NCBI GenBank assembly: GCA_032622095.1
Contig: CP136065.1
Location: 38,476,732 to 38,540,731 of the forward strand
From: Siphonodentalium dalli
Taxonomy: Eukaryota > Mollusca > Scaphopoda > Gadilida > Siphonodentaliidae
Direction of reading: 5' to 3'
DNA: 64,000 nucleotides
Under the pieces are notes generated by a model. The model made no database searches and had not been told where the DNA came from. It was given only the letters and a program-made list of their open reading frames with translations. A program made the position numbers and the translations under genes. Of this stretch, positions 22,827 through 34,470 are shown in pieces; the first letter of the stretch is position 1, and every line of letters starts with the position of its first letter.

Positions 22827-23287
22827 ACCAAGACCGAACACCAAACACAGGCCGAGACCGAACACCAAGAACAGCCCGAGACCGAGCACCAAGAACAGGC
22901 CGAGACCGAACACCAAGAACAGGCCGAGACCGAACACCAAGAACAGGCCGAGACCGAGCACCAAGAACAGGCCGAGACCGAACACCAAGAACATGCCGAG
23001 ACCGAACACCAAGAACAGGCCGAGACCGAACACCAAGAACAGACCGAGACCGAACACCAAGAACGGGCCGAGACCGAACACCAAGAACAGGCCGAGACCG
23101 AACACCAAGAACAGGCCGAGACCGAGCACCAAGAACAGGCCGAGTAACACCAAGAACAGACCGAGAGTGAACACCAAGAACAGGCCGAGACCGAACACCA
23201 AGATCAGGGCGAGACCAAACACCAAGAACAGGCCGAGACTGAACACTAAGAACAGGCCGAGACCGAACACCAAGAACAAGCAGACCA
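22827..23287 (+). repeat. 24-bp minisatellite, about 19 units
   Basis: The unit joins GAGACCGAACACCAAGAAC and AGGCC. It is GC-richer than its surroundings. Because 24 is divisible by three, several frames on both strands stay open with 8-residue repeats. Different frames give acidic, basic or hydrophobic repeats, and no frame shows a non-repetitive domain, so I do not call a gene. Confidence 0.93.
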
Positions 23288-23934
23288 GCAGAGGAACATC
23301 TCGCGACAAAATCGCGTTCTGGATTTTCACTGGATACCCGGGAACCCAGACACACATTCATGACATGGCGTTCCTGCATGAACTGTTCCTGGTCTGTCCT
23401 CGCTCGGTGCGGGTGGAACGGCACACAAAGAATCCTTATGTTCTAACTCGCTTGCAGCTCGAACGAACATAAAGTATTTATGGAATAACTACAACGAATG
23501 CATGATGTTAAATGTAAACTTTAATGGACAAACGTGAAGTGTAGCGATAAATATCGTTCGCAGACTATCAGACATAAACAAATAAGACATGAAATGATGA
23601 ATATTATAGTGTTACAAGCATCTCCCAATCATGGGGTGGTGGGTGGGGGGATACAACGCAAAACTTCAAGAGTAGAATGAAGCTTGACCACCGTGTCAAG
23701 CGAGTTAAACCAATGCAAAATCAGTCGTGTGAATAAGCTCACACGAATGACCAAAACAAACTGGACAACTTCGTTAACTCGTTACCGGCCGTGCACTATG
23801 CACACGTTGGCGAACATCAATAAATATATGGATCGTGTCTATACAATAAGCCTGGAAGAACACTAGAACCCCGTATCAAATGTTAATATAAATCAGGTTC
23901 TTTAAGGAAAATGTTTCCGGAATTCTTATGTTCG
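23288..23934. other. No recognised feature
   Basis: Spacer between two minisatellites. A short G-rich run lies at 23634-23651. Confidence 0.5.
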
Positions 23935-24468
23935 CCCGGGTTTCTTGTAGACATACTCCGGGTTTCTTGTAGATATGATCCGGGTTTCTTGTAGATATGA
24001 TCCGGGTTTCTTGTAGACATGAGCCAGGTTTCCTGTAAACATGATCCGGGTTTCTTGTAGACATGCGCCAGGTTTCCTGTAGACATGATCCGGGTTTCTT
24101 GTAGACATGAGCGAGGTTTCCTGTAAATATGATCCTGGTTTCTTGTAGACATGATCCAGGTTTCATGTAGACATGATCCGGGTTTCTTGTAGACATGTTC
24201 AGGTTTCCTGTAGACATGATCCGGGTTTCTTGTAGACATGTTCAGGTTTCTTGTAGATATGATCCTGGTGTCTTGTAGACATGATCCGGGTTATTTTAGA
24301 CATGATCCAGATTTCTTGTAGATAGGATCCTGGTTTCTCGTAGACATGATCCAGATTTCTTGTAGATAGGATCCTGGTTTCTCGTAGACATGATCCGGAT
24401 TTCTTGTAGATAGGATCCTGGTTTCTCGTAGACATGATCCGGATTTTTTGTAGATATGATCCGGGTTC
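23935..24468 (-). repeat. 22-bp minisatellite with 44-bp higher-order part
   Basis: About 24 copies of GATCCGGGTTTCTTGTAGAC plus AT. Towards 24300-24450 two variants alternate (CAGATTTCTTGTAGATAG and CTGGTTTCTCGTAGACAT), giving a 44-bp period. Confidence 0.93.
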
Positions 24469-24756
24469 CGTAAGGTGGGGTTAGAGCAGTGTAGAATATA
24501 GTCGTCAAGTGCAGATCACGTCTCGGTGCATGGTCAATCTTAACGGCTTTTCACATGGAAATATCCTCTTTTATAAATAGATACCATATTACCGGACTGT
24601 TTCACATGTGCATACTGTACCGAGAAATACGTCTGTTTACTGCATGGGAGACTCATCTGTTAAACTTGAACTATAATTATTGCTACTTATTACTATTTAT
24701 CACTATTTAATGCATGATTAAGTCTGGTACTGCCATGCAGTAAATAAATTCACATC
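24469..24756. other. No recognised feature
   Basis: AT-rich spacer. ACTGCATGGGAGACTC near 24638 belongs to a short dispersed motif also seen near 32540, 47546 and 50238. Confidence 0.4.
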
Positions 24757-25215
24757 CATATGTGACCCGCCATATCAAATCCAGTCGGAAGTCGGTATTT
24801 TTTTACCCTGTGCCAATGAATTCTCTTATATATGCGAGTCGACCATATATCGCCTCGCATATATAAGAGAATGCATTGGCCTAACAATTTTTTACAATTT
24901 TAATAATTTTTTCTTTAACAATTTTATAATTTCACCCATACAGAGCCCCAGACAAACATGAGCAGACGACACTCTTCTATATGCTTCTATATATGTGTGG
25001 GGCTCCCTGCAGGGTAATGGATGTTTTTTATTGTATGTCCTAAAAATTGTCAGAAACATTTATTTAAAAAAAATGATAACAAATTGTTAGGCCAATGCAT
25101 TCTCTTATATATGCGAGGCGACCTATGGTCGACTCGCATATATAAGAGAATGCATTGGCACAGGGTAAAAAAAATCCCGACTTCCGACTGGATTTGATAT
25201 GGCGGGTCACATATG
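24757..25215. mobile_element. MITE family T2, copy 2
   Basis: Nearly identical to 6031-6495, with the same GTGACCCGCCATATCAAATC termini, paired core hairpins and central AGAGCCCC/GGGGCTC stem. Small differences include a shorter TTTCTTTAAC segment and substitutions in one hairpin loop (CATATATCGCC). Confidence 0.9.
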
Positions 25216-25300
25216 TGTGTGTTGACGAGTCATCGCCTTATTACCAGGTCGTGTATTGTATCCTTACGCTAATATGTTGTCTATGTTTACATGTATGGCC

Positions 25301-25897
25301 CGATCATGCCATGCATCTCTACTCTGTCTAACGCCCGTAGAGATCACATTTCACAAGTACAAAACCTGGGAATTACTTGAAGTTTTGACAGGGAACCTTC
25401 AGTCTGGGTGAACGTCGACTCTATATTTGAAATCTTGTAATAAATATTTAGGTATGAGTTTACTCAGACTGGGGAACCTTATAAAGTCGATAAAATAACG
25501 CGGGAAATATATTTATTAGTTATTATCTGTTCCTTAACAATGTACTTCACTGTATATAGGTGAAGGTCCCAACTCGAAATTTAAGTGAATTTGTGAGTGA
25601 TTTTGCTTTGCGTCGCTTACAATTATGGAATTTTTCCTGGGTAATTAATTCAATGTTTTTTTTTTAGATATCGGCTCGCAAATGTCACAGAAAAACATTC
25701 ATTTTGGAGTTGGGACATTCACCTACAGTGAAGTACATTACAAAGGAACATATAATAACTAATAAATATATTCCCCGCGTTATTGTTTCGACTTTATAAG
25801 GTTCCCTGTCAAAACTTCAAAAAGTTCCAAGGTTTTGTACTGGTGGCATATGATCTCTACGGGCGTTAGCCAGAGAAGAGATTCATGGCATGATCTA
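25301..25897. mobile_element. Mutator-like MITE family M, copy 2 (empty for the TTAA MITE)
   Basis: Inverted ends carry GATCATGCCAT and ATGGCATGATC with CTAACGCCCGTAGAGATCA. The body matches 2274-3168 but has a single TTAA at 25534-25537 where copy 1 contains the 376-bp T1 element. An insertion-like extra segment with CTCAGACTGGGGAACC lies near 25400-25480. Confidence 0.85.
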
Positions 25898-25903
25898 AGT
25901 AAT

Positions 25904-26016
25904 AGATAAAACACGAGGCTGAATTGGATCGTTGGGAGAGACCACGCCGTTGAGGCCCGTAGGGCCGAAACGGCGTGGTCTCTCACAACGAGCCAATTTA
26001 GCCGAGTGTTTTATCT
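25904..26016. repeat. Hairpin with GC-rich stem
   Basis: AGATAAAACACGAGGCTGAA, GAGAGACCACGCCGTT and the reverse complements AACGGCGTGGTCTCTC and GTGTTTTATCT form a stem of about 48 bp. The inner loop is GGCCCGTAGGGCC. It directly abuts the right end of the family M copy. Confidence 0.88.
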
Positions 26017-26326
26017 TACTTAAATCATTTACACCTTTAAGATCAACAAGCCACATACTAGAATCGACACGGTATATACGTCTTCAAATAGCCAATACAT
26101 TGTGTTATTTATCGATGCCACAACAGGGTGTGAGTTGATTGAGTTTACACTCAGTAACGGCCGTGGTCAATGCTCAATTCACGACATGCGCTTTGTGATT
26201 AGTGAACTGCTATACCAGAAGCACGTGAACACTATATGAGTGATTTGAGTCACATACACAAGCTGATTTTATTGCCACTAAATTGATTTCAGTTTGCCGA
26301 ATGGTTTTATATTGCATGTAGTCAAA

Positions 26327-26431
26327 ATGTCTGACGATGATGATAGTATCTTTATAACGCAAAACACATTTTCTGTCGAACAAAAGGACGATAGCGATGA
26401 CGATATATTTAGCCAGATACTAGATATGGAG
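26327..26431 (+). CDS. Candidate first coding exon, acidic N-terminus, unknown gene
   Basis: An ATG with A at -3 opens a 35-codon frame rich in Asp (it starts MSDDDDSIFITQNTF). The frame ends in phase 0 exactly at GAG|GTGAGC, a good 5' splice site. No downstream exon could be identified by eye. Acidic N-termini of this kind with an FITQNTF-like stretch occur in various transposon- and nucleus-associated proteins, but I make no functional call. If the intron is not real, the frame continues about 29 more codons to a stop at 26518. Confidence 0.35.
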
Positions 26432-26518
26432 GTGAGCTGTCGACCAACATTCTCAATTGGCACAGCGCTAATGTGGAGGCCCAGAAATTCAAACTGTTTC
26501 TTCAAAAAGGGGATATGA

Positions 26519-27428
26519 AACTCGACCTACAATTCTAATGGATTTATATACATTTCTGCATGTGTTTCATGTTTAAAAGTACCATATAAATTTGATGTTC
26601 TGCATAACCCTTTCTTGTTTTACATTTGTATATTTAAAACACCCCGCCCATAGCAGATCCAAACAAACATTATTTCAGGAACCACAGCGACCTACATGAT
26701 ACTTGAATTCACCAAAGCGTCTGATTTTGAGTCTGAACAATTGGATACTTGTAATATCCAACTGTTGGATATCCAGGATATCCAATTGTCACACCCAAAG
26801 ATCCACCGCTTGGGTCAATTAAACATTGCGACAGCGTGCCCATTGTGTATATTTGTCAGGATAAACACCTGTTAAAGACAATGGATGACGTCACGTAAAT
26901 GGTTTAAGCCCAAATAGCTATTTCCATGCGAAAACCGGATATTTCATAACAGGTGACACAACCAAAATCAGCGAAGAAAATTATGCCTCATACTATAGAC
27001 CACGAGAATAACGACATTATTTGTTTGGGTTGTGAATTCATGTGCCGAAATTTCACAAGGAGGGCACAATTAAGTGTTGTGGGCAAAGTTAATTATTTTT
27101 GTGATTGAAACATCGACTATTTAGGACATTGTCTGGAACCGTTGGTAGAACCTTTTATATACGTATAAAGAACGGTCGATTCATTTTGAGAACACAAAAG
27201 CCTGGCATAAAAAAGAAATGAGTTCTTTATTGATGGAAAGAGCCCTTATCTCGGTGTATTGTTTTATCGAACAGTTTCAACTGGTCAGTCGGTCTGTTCT
27301 TTGTACAATTTAACAGCTGACGAATCGCACTCTATATAGGTGAAAACAATAATCTATAGCCCCTTTGTTTTTGAAGACTTAAGCTGTTTGGTTCGGCTGT
27401 TCTCATGTAACAGTTATGCGTCATTTAA
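26519..27428. other. No gene; small palindrome cluster
   Basis: At 26738-26788 CAATTGGATA, ATATCCAACTGTTGGATAT and GGATATCCAATTG form overlapping palindromes. Nothing else is supported. Confidence 0.5.
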
Positions 27429-27790
27429 TAGGCTGGACGGTCCGAGAAATAACCACTATACTTATCATGTTTAATTGGTAGTCACATGTGTGACTTCAAT
27501 ATAAAACACACAACAAAATAGATTTCTTGAATGTATACCATTTGTCTGGTATGTTTCAATGCGGTGGACGGTCCAAGAAATAACCATTATAATTATAACA
27601 TTTAATTTTTGTCACATGCATGAATTCTGTACAACAACACAGCAGAAAGAATTCTTTTATGTACCACATTTGTCCAGGCATGCTCAATAGAGTGGATGGT
27701 CCAAGAAATAACCGTATAATTATCACCATTAATTACGTACATGAATTAAGAAAAATGCACAATAAAATGCTTGTTTTGAGTCATTGGCGT
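27429..27790. repeat. Tandem triplication, about 128-bp unit
   Basis: GGACGGTCCGAGAAATAACC or a variant occurs at about 27433, 27565 and 27693. Each is followed by a similar ATTATAATTATNACATTTAATT...GTCACATG segment. The copies are substantially diverged. Confidence 0.8.
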
Positions 27791-28838
27791 GGTTTAATTG
27801 TGGTCACACACTTGAGTTCAGATAAAAGTATACATTGTTATGATTTATAGATTAGCGTGTATTATATATACAGGTCAATAGGTCACGTTGGGGTTTTAGG
27901 TCAGACCCAATGATATGATGAGCCTGGGAGTGAATTCGAAAGGAGGGATTCTCCGTGTATAAAGGCGGAGAGTTGATCCTCAGCCACACGAAAAAAAAAA
28001 ATACACCGCAGTCTGATCGACTTCAATATTCTGGGTTGAAGTGGGTTCGCACGTCGATGGCAATCTGACTAAAATGTCTAAGTAGACTCCTTCATCGTCT
28101 TCGATTGATACTCAACGGGGACGGCCTCCGACAATAGCCATTTCGACCGGTCATGTGATCTATACCCGGAAGCGAATCGTGATTCTGAATTTTGATTCCG
28201 TCACCCAGGTCCAATTTTAAATGGTCAATGGACACTTTCTGGTCGAAAATATCTATGACACTTAATGCCTCCGTATGTGAATTATCCACACATAGGTATG
28301 ACACATTATGCTACTTTGTGATTGTTTGTTACTATTTTTCCTTCTAAATGGTGTCAGCTGACGAATCCATTATTCCGCCGAAGTCAAATAATCCGATCCC
28401 CGAGCGGGCAAAGTCCCGAAGCGCTCAGCCAAGACTCTGTAAAGTGAAGTGAAACACTCCGGTATGCTGATCAAATAATTTTGACAAAAGTAGTTATTTT
28501 TACAAATAATATATCCAAATTGACAACAGGTACTGTTATTCTTACACATCTATTAAATGCAGTGACTCACGACGGGGAAATCGTTTTCGTTAGTTTATCG
28601 CCGATAGTCGCGTCCCTTATCAAGAAGTAAATATTTACAATTGATCGTAGTTCACAAGATGTTTTCTATATATGGAGTGGTACTGTCGATTTGCTTGAGA
28701 TTTTCGCCGATGTTAGTAGAATGCTACATTCCTCCCTTTGACATGGTACACGAATAATAACTCATCAGTTTCGCGCGCCCGAACAAGTGCATAATATGTA
28801 TTTAATATATCCAGCCGGCGTCGGAACACGAATGTAAA
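27791..28838. other. No recognised feature
   Basis: About 1 kb with short poly(A) at 27990-28000 and no persuasive open frame. Confidence 0.45.
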
Positions 28839-29031
28839 ATGAAGTTAAAAGATCCTGTAACAGTGCATTATCTGATACATGCGAATCTCCCATAGGGAGC
28901 CTCGCATATATAAGAGAATGCACTGGCATACAATGTCAAGGTAAATATTGTTGGGGCGAATTAATTGGATTAGAATGCATTGCCACAGAGTTTTCGTAAA
29001 AATTCAGGAAGCTACATTCATGAAATGGTTA
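28839..29031. mobile_element. TTAA MITE family T3, degraded copy
   Basis: Has AGATCCTGTAACAGTGCATT, GCGAATCTCCCATAGGGAGCCTCGC and GTTTTCGTAAAAATTCAGGA, which match T3 internal parts. The second hairpin is largely lost. Confidence 0.65.
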
Positions 29032-29452
29032 AAACTTCGGACGCTGTCATGTTTCAATTATCAAATGATGCCATGCAAGTGATAACCAAACGTTTTCCTG
29101 TATGGATATGTATGCTCCAGCTGTGTCGATATATGCGAGATCGACTGGCGATCACATGCACCATTGGTCGTCGACAGCACCTGAAGTTAGAAGTTAGACG
29201 TTCTCGAATTAACCCATAGATCATTGTGACGACTGTGCGTGAATTAGATAGTATAATAATTCAAAAAATATTCCCGAATATGTCAACCAGTCCATCATCT
29301 ATAGCATCAATTCATACCATTTGTGACCATCCTCTGGAAATATATTAATGAGAGCTAGACCAACAAGCAGTTTACCAATATAAATTGTACACAAATAAAT
29401 TTCAGTTAGTGTACTTACCGCTTGCATGTCTATAGACCAATATACTATGGCC
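29032..29452. other. No recognised feature
   Basis: AT-rich spacer between two MITEs; nothing supported. Confidence 0.5.
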
Positions 29453-29874
29453 GATGGGGTCATTGTCACAAGGCTCCGGTCATAGCCAGCTTTTTAAATC
29501 GATCACAAATGTAGCCAGCTTTTCACCGGCGATCACATTTGTAGCCAGCTTTTCTAATTGCATGCTTTATGTGAAAGGAAATATGACGTCATCGCGCTCG
29601 TTTTTCAACTTATATTGGAATATAATTCGAGCATTCTAACGACATTGATCAGAAACGTTAGATTATTAGATGAACTCATATCAAATTAAAATTCAAGTTG
29701 TTTTTCATCCATCAACTCAGAACAATGAGATTAACCTAATCTTTTTATTGAGGCGCGCATGAATATATAAAGCTGGCTACAAATGTGGTCACCATAGAAA
29801 AGCTGGCTACATTTGTGATCGATTTAAAAAGCTGGCTACGAATGTGACCGGAGACTTGTGACAATGACCCCATC
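29453..29874. mobile_element. MITE with about 130-bp TIRs containing triplicated subrepeats
   Basis: The ends GATGGGGTCATTGTCACAAG and its complement bracket the element. Within each TIR the motif ACAAATGTAGCCAGCTTTT is repeated three times, with TTTAAATCGATCACA between. The interior is AT-rich and non-coding. Confidence 0.88.
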
Positions 29875-30269
29875 AGCCGCACGCCGTGATATATTCAGGC
29901 AGCTTGTTATATAAATGTTTAAATGAGTCATGTGTAGCGGGCCATGCCTTCGTGTAAAACGAAATTAGCTCTTTTCGTTTCTCTCATACATTTCATGTAC
30001 TCCGTTGATATCAACAAAATTCTATTACTATCCACGTCATTTGATTGTAAAATGAAACCAACCTTTTCGTCATCATTGAAAGTCATAAAATATGGGATAA
30101 TATCTAGCAGCGCTCTAATTAAAGTAGATCTTTCATTTCCAATATTGTGACAATGCAGTATTAAAGACATATTATGTACTTGTTCTGGTGCGTGAAACTG
30201 ATCAGGCAAACACTTGGCAAACTTGTGTCCTGGTTCCTCCCCCGTGGCCAGTTAATAACTGCTAATTAA
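29875..30269. other. No recognised feature
   Basis: Short overlapping open frames on both strands at 29928-30209; neither resembles a known protein. Confidence 0.4.
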
Positions 30270-30710
30270 TCGAATTTTTTCAACCATAGTTTGAGGGTGT
30301 CATGTTGGAAATTTCCAACGCTTGGAAATTAAGCTCGAGGCCAGTCTAGATGCTATGATTTTGCGATTTCATGTTCCGATTTCAAATTGTTCTCACTCAT
30401 GCACACCAAGCCGAACCGTGGTCGGTGCGGTGTATCTTGATCATCCCTCCCCGTGGCCGTTTGATTTTATATGGAGCTATAGACTACTAGATGTTAGGAT
30501 TTATTGCAATTTTAAGGTCAGATCTAAACAATTTCGCATATTGGACAGAGCCATATAGTTCGCCCAGTTGATTATGTTGATCCCTCCGGCTAGTGACCAG
30601 AGGGAGAAAATGGAATTATGAGAACATGTATTTGGTCTGGTTGAAGGTTGGCGCAATTGGAATTATGAAGGTGGGCACCCCACACATGAGACCCTCTAGC
30701 CACGTCACTG
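30270..30710. mobile_element. Family X (hAT-type) fragment
   Basis: Contains ATGTTGGAAATTTCCAAC, the AGTCTAGATGCTATGATTTT segment and an imperfect hairpin around CGAACCGTGGTCGG, all shared with 34100-34470 and 46339-47227. It is diverged, with CTAGCCACGTCACTGA resembling a right terminus. Confidence 0.55.
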
Positions 30711-31846
30711 ATTCTTCTAGTGGGTTGGATCTATCCCTTATAATTTTACTGAGACGTTGTGCTATTTCGAAAATCTCAATTTTGTCATTAAAACTCATTC
30801 TGCAGAAATATACACACCGGCCAGTCTGAGTCTCTATAAAATTATACGCATAATGTATACCGCAATGCATGCGGATTGTGGCCGGTTAGTGCTCGTGATT
30901 TAGTCATAATACATTCACAAATACAAATGGCAAATCTGATAGACTGGGTCAATGACATCATCGACAGCGTGTGTCGTTATCGCTATCGCTATATTGCGAA
31001 GATACCTTGTGCGTTCAGCCGCAACCAAATAAACTACCTGGTTTATAATACCTGGTTTATAAAATAAACCCACTTGGTGATTACGACCCCTGGATTTCCA
31101 CATACACCTTATAGAGGACAAATAATACATTCATGTTAATAAAACTATATGGTTAAATAGGGCTTTCTCAATTCTTACATATACTCATAGCCTCAAAGCC
31201 GGTTAACTTCTAAAGATATGTGGGTACTAATATCGGTAGTCAGCATTATGGTCCTACATCAGAGGTCGAAGACAACTCCACTAAATCCACCTATTGTCCT
31301 TTTTAAAAGTCTTAATTAAAAAAATTATACGAGTGTGTACAAAACGTGTTATTGGCGATTTCGACCACCCACCCACCACGGCATACTTTCTGCAATGTTT
31401 TTACCCCCTCCCGTCACATTGTTTTATATTGTGTGGCACTGTGCCAATATTATTGTTGACCCATGCGCCCTTTACTCCACTAACCGGAAGTATAAAACTA
31501 TCGGCGGTAAATTGACGTAAGCCCACCACGATTGTGGCTCCAATACGCTTAAACGTTTATAGCTCGGCGCACACGTTTTATAAACGCATCCATCCTGCTT
31601 GGAGTGTGAATGGAGAACAGATGTTCTCGAGGAAGAGCCACTTCTTAGTGACCTAATAGAAACGATGCATTCAAAATTCCTCACCTCTTAGTCAGCCGTA
31701 CGCTATACATACTCCATCTACTCTGCCGTCAAAATACGCCATCGAGTACGCACTTGATTGACCCACTTGGCTCTGCTCCATTCGATAGAACTAACGCGCC
31801 TTTGTTAGGCAATATATAAGCTGTTAGATGTTTAGCCTGTTGCACG
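30711..31846. other. No recognised gene
   Basis: Includes a small direct repeat ACCTGGTTTATAA (31035-31062) and CCACCCACCCACCACGGCATAC (a segment also seen near 36670). No supported gene. Confidence 0.4.
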
Positions 31847-32313
31847 AAACTGACTCAATCCGAACAGAGGGTCCCCATCTCAACAGATTCCAACAACAAC
31901 AATCCGACCAGAGGGTCCTATATTACTATTTCTTTGGCTTTGGGGGTAAAACATATTTGATTCGAGTCGAGGAACCCATCAAACAAAGCTCAGAGTTATT
32001 AGATATTGATTTTTGAAATTTGTTAGTTTCTCGAGATGAGTACTAATAATTGCCGCCAGTTTCGTAACCTGCACGAGATGTGTACACCAAAACACTGTTC
32101 AAACAGACAAGGATGGATAACTCTAAAATCAAGTGGTAATAATAACGCAATTTTGACTGAGTTCTGGGCCAGAAAGTATTCCCCGATAATGAAAAATAAT
32201 AGATTTCTAAAATCGATATCTAACAAATCTGAGCTTTGATGGGTGACTTTTTGACCCCCGAAGCCATTGAAATAGTAATTGAGAGGAGTTTTATCGGATT
32301 GAGTACCTTTAAA
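31847..32313. mobile_element. Long-TIR MITE family S, copy 2
   Basis: The left GACTCAATCCGAACAGAGGG and right TTTATCGGATTGAGTACCTTT ends are inverted repeats. Inner TIR parts pair TTTGGCTTTGGGGGT / ACCCCCGAAGCC and GATATTGATTTT / AAAATCGATATC. A duplicated segment (CCGACCAGAGGGTCC) lies near the left end. Confidence 0.8.
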
Positions 32314-32659
32314 GTGTACTAACGCATCATTGATGAGTAGTTATCCCATGCATAGAAAATATTCAGATAAAAAGTTCAACAAGGTCGTTTGTTGAATTTA
32401 TTATCTAAACATTTCCGTCACTGAATAGGGTTCCTTTTGCACTTGTATTTATCTGTCGTCTGCTTTTACATGCATATATCACCTTAACATCCATCCAAAT
32501 GAATGATAGATCATTCCAAGGAATACTTGTTTAACTGACTGCATGGGAGAATCCTTTTAGAATATAAAAGGTTAAAGTTAAAGTAATATTTACTCAAACT
32601 CTACCAGCGAACCAGTCACTGCGCGAAGCAAAGCAAAGGGACACAACTGTATGGTACGA
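32314..32659. other. No recognised feature
   Basis: Contains the dispersed GACTGCATGGGAGAATCC motif near 32537; otherwise unremarkable. Confidence 0.4.
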
Positions 32660-33951
32660 CAGCGTGGAACCGCCACGATCGTTTATTTTTTTTCAGAAAT
32701 CTTAATCTGTTTAAACAGATTACTAATCTGTATATACAGATTACTAATCTGTTTAAACATTACTAATCTGTATATACATATTACTAATCTGTTTAAACAG
32801 ATTACTAATCTGTTTAAACAGATTACTTAATCTGTATATACAGATTACTAATCTGTTTAAACAGATTAGTAACCATACTCCGAGGCCCGCAGCCCATCCC
32901 ATTAGATCAAGCTAAACTAACCATACTCCGAGGCCCGCAGCCCATCCCATTAGATCAAGATAAGCTAAACCATACTCCGAGGCCCGCAGTCCATCCCATT
33001 AGATCAAGATAAGCTAACCATACTCCGAGTCTCGCAGCCCATCCCATTAGATCAAGATAAGCTAACCATACCCAGAGGCCCACAGCCCATCCCGTTAGAT
33101 CAAGATAAGCTAACCATACCCAGAGGCCCACAACCCATCCCTTTAGATCAAGATAAGCTAACCATACGCCGTGGCCCACAGCCCATCCCATTAGATCAAG
33201 ATAAGCTAACCATACCGAGAGGCCCACAGCCCATCCCGTTAGATCAAGATAAGCTAACCATACCCAGAGGCCCACAACCCATCCCTTTAGATCAAGATAA
33301 GCTAACCATACGCCGTGGCCCACAGCCCATCCCGTTAGATCAAGATAAGCTAACCATACCCAGAGGCCCACAACCCATCCCTTTAGATCAAGATAAGCTA
33401 ACCATACTCCGAGGCCCACAGCCCATCCCATTAGATCAAGCTAAGCTAACCATACTCCGAGGCCCACAGCCCATCCGATTAGATCAATATAAGCTAACCA
33501 TACTCCGTGGCCCACAGCACATCCCATTATATCAAGGTAAGCTAACCATACTCCGAGGCCCACAGCCCATCCCATTAAATCAAGATAAGCTAAACATACT
33601 TATCTTGATCTAACGGGTGGGCTGTGGGACTCGGAGTATGGTTAGCTTATCTTGATATAATGGGGTGGGCTGTGGGCCTCGGAATATGGTTAGCTTATCT
33701 TGATCTAATGGGATGGGCTGCGGGCCTCTGAGTATGGTTACTAATCTGTATATACATATTAGTAATATGTATATACAGATTAAGTAATCTGTTTAAACAG
33801 ATTAGTAATATGTTTAAACAGATTACTAATCTGTATATACATATTAGTAATCTGTTTAAACAGATTTCTAATCTGTTTAAACAGATTACTAATCTGTTTA
33901 AACAGATTAAGATGTCTGAAAAAATAAACGATCGTGGCGGTTCCACGCTGC
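32660..33951. mobile_element. Composite foldback: 18-bp palindrome arrays flanking a 48-bp minisatellite
   Basis: The outer arms CAGCGTGGAACCGCCACGAT... and its reverse complement at 33902-33951 define the edges. Next inside, arrays of AATCTGTTTAAACAGATT and AATCTGTATATACAGATT, each a perfect 18-bp palindrome, joined by short ACT/A spacers, occupy 32698-32868 and 33739-33912. The core is about 15 direct copies of a unit containing CGAGGCCCACAGCCCATCC and GATCAAGATAAGCTAACC (32875-33598), followed by three inverted copies (33598-33740). A 158-codon open frame on the minus strand is a repeat artefact. Family unknown. Confidence 0.88.
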
Positions 33952-34099
33952 CGAACACGACAAATAACGGACAGTTGAACGCAGTGCTGTTTCCGCCTTG
34001 CACACCAATCTTCTATTAAATCGGCCAATATTAGTGGTAAATGTGTTGATTTTAGACCAACATTTGCCAATTTTCCCAGATTTGGTAATGTTTATTGAC

Positions 34100-34470
34100 T
34101 GAAATGGCCATCTGTTGGAAATGTTCCAACTGTATGTGGGTGTCAGGTTGGAAATTTCCAACACTTGGAAAGATTGATGCCAGTCAAGATGCTAGGATTT
34201 TGCAATTTTCAGGTTAAGATCAAGAAATGTTCTCACACCGGGCCAAAACATGGTCGGCCCGGTGTGCCCTGGTCCCTCATCTGTCGCCAATCAATTTGCC
34301 TGGAGTTGGACCACTATGAGACTTTGCAGTTGCCATATTCAGATCTCGAAATGGAATTACGCAACACTGTGAGTTTGGTCTGGTTCAATGGTTGGTTGGG
34401 GGGCGGGCAGTTGGACATTTCAAGGCGGGCACGCCCACCCCAACGGACAACCCATTAGCCATGTTCCTGC
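34100..34470. mobile_element. Family X (hAT-type) fragment
   Basis: Contains GTTGGAAATTTCCAACACTT and a clean hairpin in which CACACCGGGCC pairs with GGCCCGGTGTG around ATGG (34236-34265). These blocks are shared with the complete copy at 46339-47227. Ends are not resolved. Confidence 0.6.

Noticed and set aside
22800-23472. Repetitive open frames of 115-199 codons on both strands
   Set aside because: They result from the 24-bp minisatellite. Different frames give chemically unrelated repeats, with no sign of selection on one.
32955-33431. 158-codon frame with W/G/L repeats on the minus strand
   Set aside because: It lies wholly in the 48-bp minisatellite of the composite foldback.
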